Notes: generated from the sequence alone by a model not told the origin. A DNA stretch of 64,000 bases from Corbicula japonica (GCA_038501625.1 JAZAYU010000034.1:4978967-5042966); one strand, 5' to 3'. Counted from the stretch's first letter, positions 10,919 to 23,267 are shown. Program-made: numbers and translations.

Positions 10919-11045
10919 TGGTTACGTATATCAGGGCTAGCCGATCAACCTTTTTTGGGGTTGGTCCGGCTAGCTCAGTTGGTTGCGTCGCCGGAATTGC
11001 AGGGCTAGGCGCTGTCGCCGTGACGGTTCGGTTCGCTACCAGCTA
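10919..11045 (+). repeat. tRNA-derived SINE-like repeat (copy S1)
   Basis: An A-box-like segment, GGCTAGCTCAGTTGGT (10969-10984), and a B-box-like segment, GGTTCGGTTCG (11025-11035), are set as in a tRNA. The intervening stem sequence is non-canonical, and about 50 nt of upstream sequence (GTTACGTATATCAGGGCT) is shared with copies at 34.6 and 34.9 kb. The cloverleaf is degraded, so this is not a functional tRNA gene. Confidence 0.65.
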
Positions 11046-11760
11046 AAGCACTATCATTTTATATTCAAACAGAATAGTCATCGTATGATTTTTCTGTTTG
11101 AATGGAGTCTTTTGCGACGATGTATTTCGATATTCTACTGGATATTCTTTTACAATGTTTTGCCCACATTGAGCCTTTTATAGTCTATCAAAGCTATTAT
11201 GTATACTAGTGCTTGATCTAAAACTATTTTTGATGTTTTATTTTGAGATTCATTTAAAGGACAAAATATCATAATTTATAAATGTGTATTTCTTCTTTTA
11301 ATTCGTCCTTTTTCTAACTGGACAACACTTATCCAAGATTTAATATCTTAATTACTCTAAAAGTTATATACATTTATTTTTTTAACATTTTAGATAGAGT
11401 ACAAATGAAGTCATATATTTAAGAAATTATTCAGTATTTACTCAATTTTGTATCTTAAATGTTGATTTTTCATATAGATCTGGCTGTTGTTGTACAAATC
11501 TATTAAAACACGTATTGCGCGCGACATTTTCTTAATGTATATTGTGTCATCAAATTCTATCACACATTGTTCAGTTGTAGGCCTAATGAAATATTTTTAA
11601 GCCTTCTCTGATACAGAACATAAGAAAAGCAAACCGAGTTATTGATTAGCGAGTATCGTTTTAATGAAAGAAATATAACACAATAAACATCTTTACCATA
11701 CTGACAAGGATAATAATAAGCTTTATGGACGTCTGTGTATACATTCTAAACCAAGACTAG

Positions 11761-11890
11761 TGCCCAAGGTTATAAATCTGAGCATGGAAACCAGTCTTAA
11801 ATCTCAAGCCTCTGATTGGCTGAAATGGCGACCAATCGCCATTTCGACCAATCAGATGCTTGAGATTTGAGACTGGTTTCCAATCTCAGC
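11761..11890. mobile_element. Palindromic foldback element, family P copy 2
   Basis: Same inverted-repeat structure as copy 1 with scattered mismatches, centred near 11836. The right arm stops at CAATCTCAGC, about 18 nt short of the full terminus. Degenerate family A right-end sequence follows at about 11960-12040. Confidence 0.8.
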
Positions 11891-12115
11891 AGTGTGGTCA
11901 TTCAGAGAGGTATACAAATCTGCAAATGTGCTTGTTTGCTTCAAAAGTTGCTATTAAGCTTGTTTCTGTATTGACCTTGTGGCGAGGCTATGGTTTCTGC
12001 TTATGGCTGTTCCTAATTTAAGTTTCACTTTTAAAATGTTGCGACATCTGAAAAAAAAATCAATTAAATAACATCCTTACCATAAAGCTTAAGATTGGTG
12101 CCTGGCCAACACCCT

Positions 12116-12310
12116 ATAAAATAGATAAAAAGAGAACATTGAAAGCCACCGAACACGACAAATATGAAAATATTGCAGGCTCGATTAAGATAGTTCAGGG
12201 CAGTAATGGAAATCTATATTTCTGCCCATACCACCTAGTCCCGGGTTTGCTCAACTTAATATTTATGCAAGTAAACATTACAATTTAGATCTACTGTAAG
12301 ATAATAAATC
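12116..12310 (+). repeat. Repeat family B, first of a tandem pair
   Basis: Shares with the next copy ATAGATAAAAAG, GAAAGCC(A/G)CCGAACACGAC, ATATTGCA(G/A)GCT and a GTAATGGAAAT / TGCCCA / CCTAG / CCCC series. Confidence 0.65.
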
Positions 12311-12373
12311 GTGGATTTGCCATCGGATTACAAATACTGTTTATATTGTCGGTCTATAACGTCACATATATAC

Positions 12374-12610
12374 GAAATAGATAAAAAGGGAACTTTGAAA
12401 GCCGCCGAACACGACAAATATGAAGATATTGCAAGCTTGGTTTGATTAAGCCTGTTCATGGACAGTAATGGAAATGCATATTACTGCCCACGCCGCCTAG
12501 CCCCGAGTTGAGCGCAACTCTATATTTACACCGATAAACAGTACAATTTTGATCCATTCCCAACGATTATATGCACATGGCGGTGAACATGGAACCTTCA
12601 ATGGGGTGTT
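12374..12610 (+). repeat. Repeat family B, second of a tandem pair
   Basis: Direct repeat of the previous copy at a spacing of about 257 bp. It extends further right, through GATTATATGCACATGGCGGTG and ACATGGAACCTTCAAT, a segment that recurs in reverse near 32.3 kb. Confidence 0.65.
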
Positions 12611-13099
12611 TTTAGTTTAATACCATTCAATGTTCAGCAGAATATTGTGCCCAGATAAAAGATTGTGTTTGCCATAAACGAGAAAACAATGGACGGAACT
12701 AAACAAAGCAGAATTTTGACAGGGGATCTGAGAAGTTGTATACATCAGTTTTCCGACATAACTAGCTTACGTCAACAGTCACATCAGTAACAGTCTGGTC
12801 AAAATAAAACAAACAACAATGTTTCCTTGATAGTCACTATTGTTTTGATTATCAAATCGAACTTGGTGGCGCTTATCAGGTAACATCCAATTCAAGAGGC
12901 TACAGTTAAAGTTACGGAGGTGGAATATGAAAAATAATCTTATCTGGAAAAAACATCTCTTAATGTTAACTCATTTTCAATGTAACATTTTAACATTGAG
13001 GTTGCATTGCAGAATTTTAGTACATTCCAGAATGTTAAACTGAACTTGGCTTGCATCTTACTCGTAGAAAAGATTTCATTTTTAAATAATTTCCTATTC

Positions 13100-13139
13100 A
13101 AAAGCCTGGGTTAGGGTTAGGGTTAGGGTTAAAAGCCTG
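13100..13139 (+). repeat. Interstitial telomeric repeat flanked by a 9-bp duplication
   Basis: Positions 13109-13130 are an uninterrupted phase of TTAGGG/GGGTTA (22 nt). They are bracketed by identical AAAAGCCTG copies at 13100-13108 and 13131-13139. TTAGGG is the telomere repeat of molluscs and vertebrates. Confidence 0.85.
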
Positions 13140-15061
13140 AAACAAATAAATTCAAGGTTTGATTGAAACAACGTTTCACTTTACACAATATTGTTTCTGA
13201 TTATATTTTCAATCATTCTAATATAACATCAATTATGATAAGGGCTGATCGAAATTACCTACCAAATTGTTGGTGCAATTTTACAAGTTTCCCGGCATCT
13301 CTAACTAAAGGCGTTCGTTTAAATAGCAATAATTTTCTTGACGACATTACTTTCAAATTGCCTGGTATAGATTTCGTTATCAATTGTCTGGCAGTTTTGA
13401 GCAGATTACTGTATGTGTACATGCATTTTTACGAATAATTCTTGTACAATTACTCATATCGTGTCCCACAATTAGCTGATCAGAGTTGGGGATTTCAGTT
13501 TTAAACACAATTTAATTCAGCTACCTCGTTTTCTAATGTTGTCAAATGAATATTTAGTTTTTACCTTCACCCAATAATTGACATCTTCACACCTTAGAGC
13601 GTTAGTCTACAGCGTATTGTCAATTCAATCACTATATGCCAAAGAAAAGTCGGCAACTATTAAAAATTATGAAATTGACACATAGTGATAATTCGGATAC
13701 CGTGTGTAAAAGAAATTGTCATTTTTTGAAATTTTAAGTAATTTTTTTAAGTTTAAGCTAGATTTGTATTATACCATGCGTGTAAACGTGTTCAAATCAT
13801 GTGATTTTTTTCCTCTCTATTCATTGGTTGTGGCCGGAGTCAATATTTTCTGATTGTGACTATTTCTGATATGCATATGTAATTTTTATAGAGATTTCTA
13901 TCTTTGGGGTTACTTTAACATGTTAAATAGTATGATAAAAAGTCTTCTTTATTCTCAAGAGCTGGTATGCCACATGAATCGAGTACGTACAACAAAATAT
14001 TCATATCTTGCTCTTTTTTTAAGACAGAACAACACCTTTGCCTCCAAACAAGTACTTTATATATCATTTACCGGTTTCTATTCTTGCCTAAATGATATTT
14101 TTAACAAAATTGTATAAGATACAAACAGTAAAAAAAGTCAAACAGTTTTCTGATCACAACATGTTAGAATTATTCGTGTTCCACCATCCAGTATTCTTGT
14201 TTTTACTGGCAATTTGTTCAGATCAGTAACTTCATCAATTGCTCCCAAGACAATGCTATTGATAATAAATAGTTATGGTAGAATGCCAATATACAGCTAT
14301 GGAAGAATGCCCCTTATTTATATTTTCCTTCCTGACAAAAAACTAAGGTTAGGAAGAGAAGAATTATGTCAGTATTCTATGGATTGATTTAAATACATTT
14401 AACCAATGTTCTATCTAGAGTGATGTTAAACTTTTAATTTCTCTATGGAATTTGAGTACGCGCTTCATATATGAACCATCATAAGATACGGCTTTTTCAC
14501 ATAGTTTTATGAAATAACAATTAAAATCCTCTCATGTCTTCGTAAACCAATGAAATTTAATTGAGGTAGAGGTTAAACCAAAAAGTAACAAAAACAAACA
14601 TAGCTGTTGTGGAAAGGATAGCTCGAAACGGCTGAACAATCTTCTGTCTTTAAGCGAAGTAATCAAAACTTATTGCAGAGTCGCATAGAATTGTTTCCTC
14701 CCTTCATAAAAAGGTGTAAAACGAGGTGCCTTGTTTTGAAGTTGAAAGTGTATGCTCTGAAGACGTGAAGAAATTAAAAAAATACTATGACCGGTATAGT
14801 AGGAACATCGGAAAAATATTTGGAATTTTAATCATCATCTGATGAATTCGAGAGTTTTATCTGGGTGAATTTAAATGTAGTGTACTGTGCATCCGCTTAG
14901 CCCCAAAATGTCTAGAAACAGACATCAAATACGACGACGAGTCCGTTTTATAACTAAACGGACTTTATTCAAAAGTCGTTTATACCTATCTAACCGAATA
15001 CATTGACTGAATAATGAAATTTAAAGTCACACCGTACTAAACAAAACAATATTAAACAGAT
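13140..15061. other. Intronic DNA, no gene seen
   Basis: No supported exon. A degenerate right end of family A occupies about 13795-13890, recognised by TTGTGACTATTTCTGATATGC. The open frame at 13163-13438 has no recognisable domain and no conserved neighbours, so I do not call it. Confidence 0.45.
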
Positions 15062-15235
15062 GAAGAAGGAACACGGCGCTATCAAAATACTAATGGCTGG
15101 GTTTCATTTAGCCTGGTCATGGGCAGTAATGGAATATGTACATTACTGGCAATGCAGCTTAGCCCCGGGTTGAGCTCAACTTAATTTTTACAAGATAAAT
15201 TTGCCGGTTTCAACAGCCTTAAAAGAACGTAATTT
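15062..15235 (+). repeat. Repeat family B
   Basis: Aligns with 12374-12610 through AGCCTGGTCATGGGCAGTAA, GTACATTACTGGCAATGCAG, TTAGCCCCGGGTTGAG and CTCAACTTAAT. A further short fragment (GAAAGCCATCGCATACGAC) lies at 15388-15416. Confidence 0.65.
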
Positions 15236-15420
15236 ATAACAGCATACATTAAAACTACAGGGAGTTTTTTTTTCAATCACCACGACATTCGACGCTACAG
15301 TTGGGCTCCTTTATGTAACTGTTCTTACCCCAATTCTAGATACTGTAAACATACACAAGATGAAGGAAATCTTGAGGCAGAAAAAGAAAGCCATCGCATA
15401 CGACAAATATGATAGAGCCG

Positions 15421-15520
15421 GGGCCCAAGATCATAAACTTGAGTTTGAAGATCAGTCTCAAATCTCACGCATCTGATTGGCTGAAATGGCGACTTGTCGG
15501 GGTTTATGACCTTGGGCCAA
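15421..15520. mobile_element. Family P copy 3, mostly one arm
   Basis: Starts GGGCCCAAGATCATAAACTT, runs through the left arm to GAAATGGCGAC, then jumps to the terminal GGTTTATGACCTTGGGCC. Most of the right arm is deleted. It belongs to the ATCATAAAAC subtype rather than the GTTATAAAAC subtype. Confidence 0.75.
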
Positions 15521-16133
15521 GTTCTCTTGTAAATTGTCAAAAGAAGAAATGTAGATAATTAAAAGGGGAAATCAAAATAAAATACTTGTAACAACGGACT
15601 GACAGTCGAATACAAAATTTATAATCCCTTGAAATCGTTGTGTCTAATGTATTTTACTCATTAAAGAGACTTAATAAAAAGAAATGCTATTTCACTGTAT
15701 TATATATAACGATCGTTTTCCAACTTACTATAAACAAGTTAACAATGTAAGCTCCAAGAAAATCCAGACATCCAGACAAATACAACTGGGAACGTTTTCT
15801 AGAATGTCTAATGAGCTAGAATATTCAAATGACTAACAATACTCATTATTTAGCGAATGATCGCTTAGTAAGGTCCAGAGCGATAACTTTGTAGTTTTAA
15901 TCTAATACTTATACAGATGTTGTATTGTTAAGTAGCGATATCCATACTGTATTTTAAGTAAGTTTTGTACCTCAGATATACGAAGATGGTGCCCTTTATC
16001 ATTGCCATATAATATTATGCTTTCTTTATTCGGCTTCAGATAGGTAGCAAATATACTTAAAGACAATGAAAACGCAAGGTCGGGATAATTGCACTTAAGC
16101 AAGAAAAATATATTTCTTATACATATTTTGTGT

Positions 16134-16271
16134 GATAAAGACAGTACTCCAAAAATCAAAAGTAGCACTTTTGGCTAATTGTGACAATGAACAACTGGAA
16201 ACCGATGGAACCAATTCATTGTCACAATTAGCCAAACGTGTTACTGTTGATTTTTGGGTACTGTCTTTATT
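16134..16271. mobile_element. Inverted-repeat MITE-like hairpin
   Basis: Arms of about 57 nt (ATAAAGACAGTACTCCAAAA and its complement near 16245-16271) pair across a loop of about 20 nt around ACTGGAAACCGATGG. A weaker outer inverted pair (AAATATATTTCTTATA near 16106 and TATAAGAAATATATTT near 16375) may mark a larger element. No transposase. Confidence 0.7.
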
Positions 16272-16755
16272 ACGCAATATCTTTTTTTTTATTATGCAAT
16301 CAATTTTCATAATTTTGATATCTACATGACCGCAATGCATTCTATTTTTTATGACACTGTGAAAAAATATTTATAAGAAATATATTTTCCATGTTAAAAT
16401 ACAATTATCACGACCGTGCGTTTTCATTGTTCTTTAGTATATATATTTGTTGTCTATGAATGATGTCTCTTGGTTAGATCTATTTATTATATTCACAATA
16501 GCCAGAGTTTAAGGCGTTCATCTATAGTAAATTTAAAATCTTAGGGATAGCAGGTGGGAGTCTGTGGTACTTGAATTGCCGGAGCATAATTTTATTTATA
16601 TAAAATAAGAAAAAACATAAACAGAACACAATTTGTCGGAGAAATGGGTTTAACTTTACACAATCAAACAAACCAGTGTAAACCAAAATGAAAGTAATAT
16701 AGACACATGTCAACATATACCAAAGTACGTAATGTTGAATCTTTGTCTCTTTTAG

Positions 16756-16922
16756 AGTGTCATTATCAGAGAAGTTTGCATCCTATTATGGGAACTTGCG
16801 AGGACTGTTACTGGGCTCGAACCTAACTGGGCGTCGTGCTGCAAATATCCAGGAGAACCCCTTCTGCGAGGACGCCACGCTTACATCTTACAAGAAAGAC
16901 AAAGAGAAAGACGGAAAAGAAG
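16756..16922 (+). CDS. Transglutaminase exon 2 (N-terminal extension), joined by class I first exons
   Basis: A 167-nt internal exon between a CTCTTTTAG acceptor (ends 16755) and a GTAAGA donor (16923). The product segment reads VSLSEKFASYYGNLRGLL through NPFCEDATLTSYKK to a Lys/Asp/Glu-rich end. It starts in phase 2, as the three class I exons require, and ends in phase 1 with G, which joins to AT of the exon at 53015 to give aspartate. The composition (low AT, no stops, good splice signals) stands out from the flanks. The segment precedes the beta-sandwich domain and corresponds to the variable N-terminal extension seen in membrane-associated and hemocyte transglutaminases. I recognise no domain in it. 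Its place in this gene rests on phase and position. Confidence 0.72.
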
Positions 16923-18360
16923 GTAAGAAATACACATATATGTTTGCAGAGATATTGATTTCAAAAAGGCTAATTTCAAAAGCTTATGTTACGCATTATG
17001 GTAAAAATATGTAAATTAATTTGCATTTCATGTGTTTAGGTGGTTTTTATTTCAGCTTTATAACTATGCATGGTCAAAGTAGATGTAGAAAATATATTAC
17101 TAAATCTTAATGATAAAGTGTTGGCAGCTCTGTCAATTTTTGAAACCATCAAAATCTTCTAAACATTTTCCAAAAGCCCTTTGGATAAAGGAACAAATAA
17201 GTTTGCATTAGCAACAGCAAAGTTCAACATTTAGCCATCAGTCAAGGGTAAATAGTCTTCAAAGAATTCTCTGATGCGTGGTGGCTTTCATGTATAGTAC
17301 CAAAGATGATTATAGTACTTTGTAAGAAAAATATGCATACAATCGCCTAGGAGTAAAGAAAACAAAATTCCTTTAACTGTCCTGACAATATACCAGATTA
17401 TTGATAAGTAGACACCTGATACTGTTTATATAACGAAGAATGATCTTATGTCAGATACAGGAGAAAAAAATATTTTTATTGATATCAATACTTGTCCAGT
17501 AAAATGGAGATATCAAAATTAAAACATTTTGCTGATGAACCAATGAACCATATTTAAATTATATTTTCTCACTTACTAGACAGAAAAATCTCTATTTTTA
17601 GCCGTGTGAGATTTCCTTATCTCGCATGGCCTTATCTAACACTCCGCGTGCTCGCGTACTTTCGTATTATTGCGCACCGTATTAATTGAGCACTTTCATT
17701 ATTGATTTAGCCTACGTCATGATGCTTATTACTACGTCATTTAAGTTCATTATGTGACGTAATTAAACGAATGTTTACTTTTTCAAACAGAGCAAGCTGT
17801 TGATTTTGTTTTATCAGGATTTATTTCAAAAATCATTTGGAAAGTATCCACTCGGAGGTTGCTAAATTCTCAACGCTGGAACTTGGAAGTGTTTGTCGTG
17901 GTATGAGTCTGAAAATGCTAATTTTTTAGAGTGTTTCATTCTTATACCGCTGTTGCGAGCTTCGTTAAACACCAGGATCTATGAAGAAAGTGAATGGAGA
18001 ATAAAATAGAAAATATACTGCTGTTTAATCGGGATATTTCAACTGGTATGTACAATTCAATTTTTTTGAATTGTGACGAAATCACGAATAACCTTAAAAA
18101 TCGCAGATCCGTTTTCAAAGGATAAACCAGCTGTTTTCATTCAATGAAAAAACGAATCTTTTCCTTTCTTTTATTTGTAACGATATTGTTGAAGGCCTAC
18201 ATGTTAGGGTTGATAAACTTTGACAGGACTTTGTATTCGTAGCTGATTTACCGTTCCTACTGGAAGTTACGCAAAAGAAATAGTTCTCTAAAAGTTTGCG
18301 TTTTTTTAATTTTAAAGAACTTTGTTTAAATCTTCAAGAAGTAAGTGAGAAAAATAATCA
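16923..18360. other. Intronic DNA, no gene seen
   Basis: AT-rich sequence without a supported exon. Positions 17600-17770 contain a GC-richer block with repeated ACGTCA motifs that looks like a repeat remnant, but I find no second full copy in the window. Confidence 0.45.
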
Positions 18361-18501
18361 ATCATTGGTATTCGGCGAAGATCGCGGTATCCCAACCCTC
18401 GGGCAATGCTTTCCAGACGGAAACTCGGCACAGCCTCGTTTCCGTCTGGAAAGCATTACCCTCGGGTTGAGATACCTTGATCTTCGCCGAATACCAATGA
18501 T
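18361..18501. repeat. 65-bp-arm inverted repeat with short loop
   Basis: The left arm (18361-18425: TCATTGGTATTCGGCGAAGA, CCAACCCTCGGGCAATGC, TTTCCAGACGGAAACT) pairs almost perfectly with 18437-18501 across a loop of about 11 nt. No target duplication is obvious. No second copy is seen in the window. Confidence 0.75.
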
Positions 18502-19005
18502 AGATTCTCTTTGTCTGTAACGTGGCTGTTCTGTTATCGATAACTTACTTAAGTAATCTCCGATATTTTTACTGCGTACTCGTAAACTAAGAACAGTCAC
18601 TAGAACTTATCCGAAGCATACAGAAACTGTATGAGTAATTTCCCTTATGATGCTTATGCTGTAGCAACTAGGTATTGTTATGTTGTGTTGATCGAAAATT
18701 CAATGAAAATGACACAGTTTTTTCTGTCAATTCAAAAATCTTCAATAACCTTCATTTGTTAATTTCTAGATTAGTAAAGTATCCATGGTTCCACAACCTG
18801 TTAGGTAAACACACATTAGAAGAGTCATTTTGTTCATGCTATTAATGTTTGGTAGTTGCCTTATTTCTTTCTATCTCAACTGAATGCCATTTTAACTAAT
18901 TTAATTCTGTTTTTGATCAGATTATTCTCACCTTTGAATACAAATATGTTGCATTTCCGATCTAAAAAATGAAACGTTTTAAGCGAATAACATGTACTCT
19001 CTTTA

Positions 19006-19190
19006 GTTTAAACCCCGGTGACAAACATATTTTGCCAAAGAATGCTCTAAGGCGGTTACATCTCAGGTCCTTTTGCTCCGGGATGTCTTTTATTCAACTT
19101 TATCTGATTTTAAACTTATGCTAACCGTTGTCCTTATTGTTTGGATGTGTGCGCGGAGATCTGTGTTTTTTTGAGCGTGGCAGTTTTTGA
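19006..19190 (+). repeat. Repeat family A, degenerate
   Basis: Recognisable blocks include TTTAAACCCCGGTGACAAAC, TTTGCCAAAGAATGCTCTAAG, GGCGGTTACATCTCAGGTCC and a right end resembling TTGGATGTGTGCGCGGAG. Confidence 0.45.
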
Positions 19191-19719
19191 ACGACTGTAC
19201 CCTAAAATATGGTTAGATGTTATCCTGCTATAAGTTCTTTGGACAGTAGAACAATTTCTAAAGGAAGTAATTACTCTTTTAATATCCGGAGAACGGCGAA
19301 CCATCATTACCAGAACACCCAAAGTCCGATCAGAATCTTTATCAATTACTGTTCCTAACGCAATTAACGACACTCTAGAGGCACGACAGTTAGTCAATGA
19401 CAAACCCTCGGAGAGATATTGCAATTACCGTGTCGTTTGTAATTGATTTAATGGAGCTACGCTCCCTTTGAGGCAATCCAGATGAATGATGTTCTACTTA
19501 CTCTAGACATGCAATGCAGATATATATTATACCATAACTGGTGCTTTCTGTTAGTACTGTGATTATTGTTTTTAACTTGTTGTGCACACTATGTTAGTTC
19601 TTTATAGAGTAAAGATTAAACTCAGTGAACTGTTTCGAAGGACTTGTAAAGGAAAGATTAATTAGCATATTTTTGTGAACTTTGCTCATGTTAATCGTTT
19701 AAGACGATTATGTTCGAGG

Positions 19720-19837
19720 ATGTTTAAGAAAATTAAGAACGACAGGAGAAAGAAACGAACAGAAGTCTTATATGGTTTAACTAACGAATATCCCAAATTT
19801 TCCATTGGTTGCATTTATGGAGTCTGCCAAACCGAAG
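19720..19837 (+). CDS. Transglutaminase candidate alternative first coding exon (class II-a)
   Basis: A 118-nt exon from ATG 19720 to a GTTTGT donor at 19838. It encodes 39 residues plus one base, beginning MFKKIKNDRRKKRTEVLYG and ending with C-I-Y-G-V-C-Q-T-E. It aligns with the exons at 29917 and 42646 along its full length: MF-basic, K-x-D-x-R-K, [VL]-x-[VL]-Y-G-[VIL]-[NT], Y, C-I, Q-[ST]-[EK]. It ends in phase 1 on G, so it splices in frame to the exon at 53015 and skips exon 2. The frame is also open upstream of the ATG; this Met is chosen because it is shared by all three copies. No conserved domain is recognised; the strongly basic start could act in membrane or nuclear targeting. Confidence 0.7.
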
Positions 19838-20125
19838 GTTTGTTACATATTTTGTAGTAATATAATTTTCAGTTACAAAATTATGTCTCTTCGCAGGTTA
19901 ATGGAATAAACAAGGTGGATAGTTAGGTTTAATACAATTAATAGTAAATATAGTAAATTTCGCATAGAAATCATTTGTTTGGTCTGCTAGGTCTGTAATT
20001 ATTCATATTTGTCGTGTTAGGTTGCGTTCCATTTCCAGTTATTACCAGTAGAATACTATTCGTTTCTTAATTGATACAAGCAAACTCAAAAAATGATGTC
20101 ACATTGTGCATAGAAATATTTCACT

Positions 20126-20822
20126 TTAAGGGCTTGCCACACTCCTCCCAATTCTATTCATCGATAAAATAAAAATCATCAAATCTCAGTAATGGCAAAA
20201 TGCCGTTCAATGAAACTTTGCACAAATGAATGTTACTAATGTAACTTTATTTTGCATACAGAACGACACGTTAGAAAAGTAAAGAAACAAAGCTAGACCT
20301 AAAAATTCCTTGAATTCTATTTGCATAAATTCACAAAAACTAAGGGATGCAGAACATAATTTTAAATTCCTTCGTGAGCGCAATGATACTGACAAGAAAA
20401 TGTTGTGTACTTTGTAAAAAACTTTCAACTATTAAAAGCGAAATCAGTGATTGTCATCAGTTTACGCGACCAGGAAATTGAAGGTCAAACACACTTTTAC
20501 TAATATCTCGTAAAGTTTACATATGTAAATCACGAGGGCACAATAAATTGTTGTCAGTATCATATTACTCATGTGGGCATTTAAAATGATGTTTTGTGTT
20601 CTTTAGTTTTTGTGAATTTATGTAAATAGAAGTTGAGGGAATTTTTTGATCTCGCTATTGTTCTTTACTTTTCTAACGTGTCTTACCATCTGTAAAATAA
20701 AGATACATTAATAACATACATTTGTGCAAAGTTTCAATTAACAGAAGTTTGCCGTTATTGAGATTTTGATAATTTTCTTTTTATCGATTAATAGAATTGG
20801 GAGGAGTGTGGCAGGCCCTTAA
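20126..20822. mobile_element. Long-TIR element (about 690 bp) bounded by TTAA
   Basis: Arms of roughly 280 bp are inverted copies: GGGCTTGCCACACTCCTCCC at 20130 mirrors GGGAGGAGTGTGGCAGGCCC ending 20818, with homology continuing inward to about 20410 and 20545. TTAA stands on both outer ends, as in piggyBac-type insertion, although TTAAGGGC/GCCCTTAA is itself symmetric, so the target site is ambiguous. There is no transposase; the minus-strand frame of about 73 codons spans one arm and is not a gene. A fragment recurs at 24326-24413. Confidence 0.75.
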
Positions 20823-21043
20823 ATACTAACTGCCCATTTAAATAAAAGTATATATCTGTTCTTATATCTGTTAAAGTTGTACAAAATCACCGATCAAAAT
20901 AATTAAACACAGTGGACTGGTGCTAATGTTGATAACTGGATTTGACCAGCGGTAATTACCAGTAAATACCAAACCGACAAATACTACCATGGTCCCGTTT
21001 TTGTAGCTGTTTCAAGATTTCTCAGTATCTAGTATCCGGTTGA

Positions 21044-21210
21044 TAAAAATGGAATATTATAACAGTCTGTATTCTGTAGGTTCGTATTTTTCGAGTTGGG
21101 TATGTAAACAATATCACGCGAGATCGAACGTCGAGCGTGATGTAGTTTACATATGCAACGAGAAATAAAACGAACCTACAGACTGCATACTGTCATAATG
21201 TTCCTTTTAT
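21044..21210. mobile_element. Inverted-repeat MITE-like element
   Basis: Arms around TTATAACAGTCTGTATTCTG / TAGGTTCG and the complementary CGAACCTACAGACTGCATAC / TGTCATAATG pair across a centre containing ATCACGCGAGATCGAACG. Pairing extends with mismatches nearly to the middle. Confidence 0.7.
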
Positions 21211-23267
21211 TATATACCCTTCTCGCTCAAAACAAATTAAATTAAATAAACAACAAAAATTTAGTCAACAACGTGGTTTACATAATAGTCGAATTAAAAA
21301 TAGTAATGCAATAGTAAATTTATGAATCGCGTAGAAAATGTATGAATTGCATAATGATATCGTAACTGTTGTAAAACTGCGACGGAAATATCCTATTTTG
21401 GAGTTCGTTATGTGCCGGAAGATTACGACAAGATAGTGTGACGTAGTATATGGCGTCATATAGAACACGGGAAGTTGCAAAATAAAGAATTGGAAAACGA
21501 CATTGTCCGATACGGAATTACTAATCTGACGAGTTGTATCGATTTTGCGGATTATCGCTGCACTGTGCTAAAATTATTCATGGATATATAATAAAGCATT
21601 ATATTTGAATGTTATTTTTATGATATGGCATTTTTATAAAAAGGCATCAAAATGTATACAGTTCTTATCATTTCACAACAAACATACTTAAGTATGCAAA
21701 ATGAGAGGTAAATAATAACGCTTGATAATACTCATAACTCTTCCGAGCTAACCACATTCAGAAAAGAAAGCATTCGCCAACGGTTACGAATGAAAACTAG
21801 GGATGACACTTTAGTGGTTTTATTCTGTAATTGCTAATATAGTATCCATATTTTTCTTTTCCTTTCGGTCATTTTGTCACCAGCGGATCTATTTAGGAAC
21901 TGACTTATACAGACTGTATTTATTTCCCGGATAGCTTGCAGCTGTAAACCGTTCTAGGAAAAGCTAACCAGATGGCTACTTAATGATCAAAACAATGCAA
22001 AAGAATCGTATTATATCGATTGTGTCCACTCAGAATTCAGACAGAATCCCTATATAATGTTTAGAACATGTACGGCTATTAGGATAACAATGGTCTTAAC
22101 TAGTTGTCATGTATTTTCTTTCTGTAGAGATAATTTCAAAATCAAAACCAAAGTAACTTTACACGACTTACGCTGGATTAAATTTATGATTCCTGGGTTT
22201 AACTTACATGTTAACCGTCGCCTTTCTTTGAATGTGAGCATTGCATTTTTTGTTCGTATTGGGTGATTGATTGACTAAAAAGTAGACAGAAAATAGGCCG
22301 TGATAAACTTACACAGCTTTGTATTCATTATCGCATAAGAAATCAATAAAGTGTCAGCTGTACATTATTAACTTTTCATAATTATGTTCATATTTATGTA
22401 ATGAGTGTTTGAATAAAATCTTATATCTTTCAAATTTAAGTTTAAGTACAACTGAAGTAAAAAAATTACTTTTAGAAAGCTTTAAAATTAATATTACTAG
22501 TATTCCGACGGTTTGCCTATAGCCATAGTTGAGTAACACAGATTTTGGTTGACCCTTAATTACTGTTGACGAATGTATTGTCGAAATGTTGATGTTATAT
22601 ATCAGCCCCAAATCACATACTGATCATATTTTCGCACCGCTCTTGAGAACAGCAAACGTTTAACTATATTTCCCAAGACGGCCAGTACCTAGCCAACTCG
22701 GCAAATTTAAATTGTCATCTGTACATGAAAAAATCATAGAAAATTTTCAAGAAATATGAATATGGTTGAGTGTAAAGTATTTGCAAATGGTGTTAATTTT
22801 GTTTAAGCTTTTCTTCCATCTTTTCTTTGATACACTAACCCATAAATAATTTTCAGTTATGCAATGCGCAGTGTAAGGCCTATATTACCAGTCTTTAAAT
22901 AGTGGATTTTAAAGTGCGACCTTTCACGACGGTGAAGTATAAACAAAGTGTTCAACGACTTGATTAGCAATATCAACTTCCTGCTTCCTTTCTTCGAAAA
23001 CAACAATATTGTAAATATTAAGCAATTTATGCAGAATGATGGCTGGGAAAACTAATCCGCTATTGTCATCAGTATAAATAATCGACTGGTGTCATGTATT
23101 TCAGAGTTGTTTAAACCTGTTTTGCTCTTTAAACGATGACGCAGCATGTAGGGTAATCAACTGTATGTGGCTTGGCGTCGTGAAGTTCTATCAAATATTA
23201 TTTTCACCGATTGATACGTCTAAAGTATGACCAGTTTTGATTTATTCTATGCTGGTTGTATAAAAAA
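21211..23267. other. Intronic DNA, no gene seen
   Basis: No exon or clear repeat can be supported. Short frames such as those at 22057 and 22354 have no recognisable domain, conserved copy or splice context. Confidence 0.45.

Noticed and set aside
10959..11045. Functional tRNA gene
   Set aside because: A- and B-box-like segments are present, but the arms do not form a proper cloverleaf and related copies with shared upstream sequence occur at 34.6 and 34.9 kb, so it is a SINE-like repeat.
12689..12760. Possible fourth class I first exon (GAAAACAATG context as at 8379, then GGAACT)
   Set aside because: The downstream codons do not follow the T-P-E-R pattern and no donor occurs at the expected 38-nt position.
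18361..18501. MicroRNA precursor
   Set aside because: The stem is 65 bp and nearly perfect, longer and more regular than a normal animal pre-miRNA; a MITE or inverted duplication fits better.
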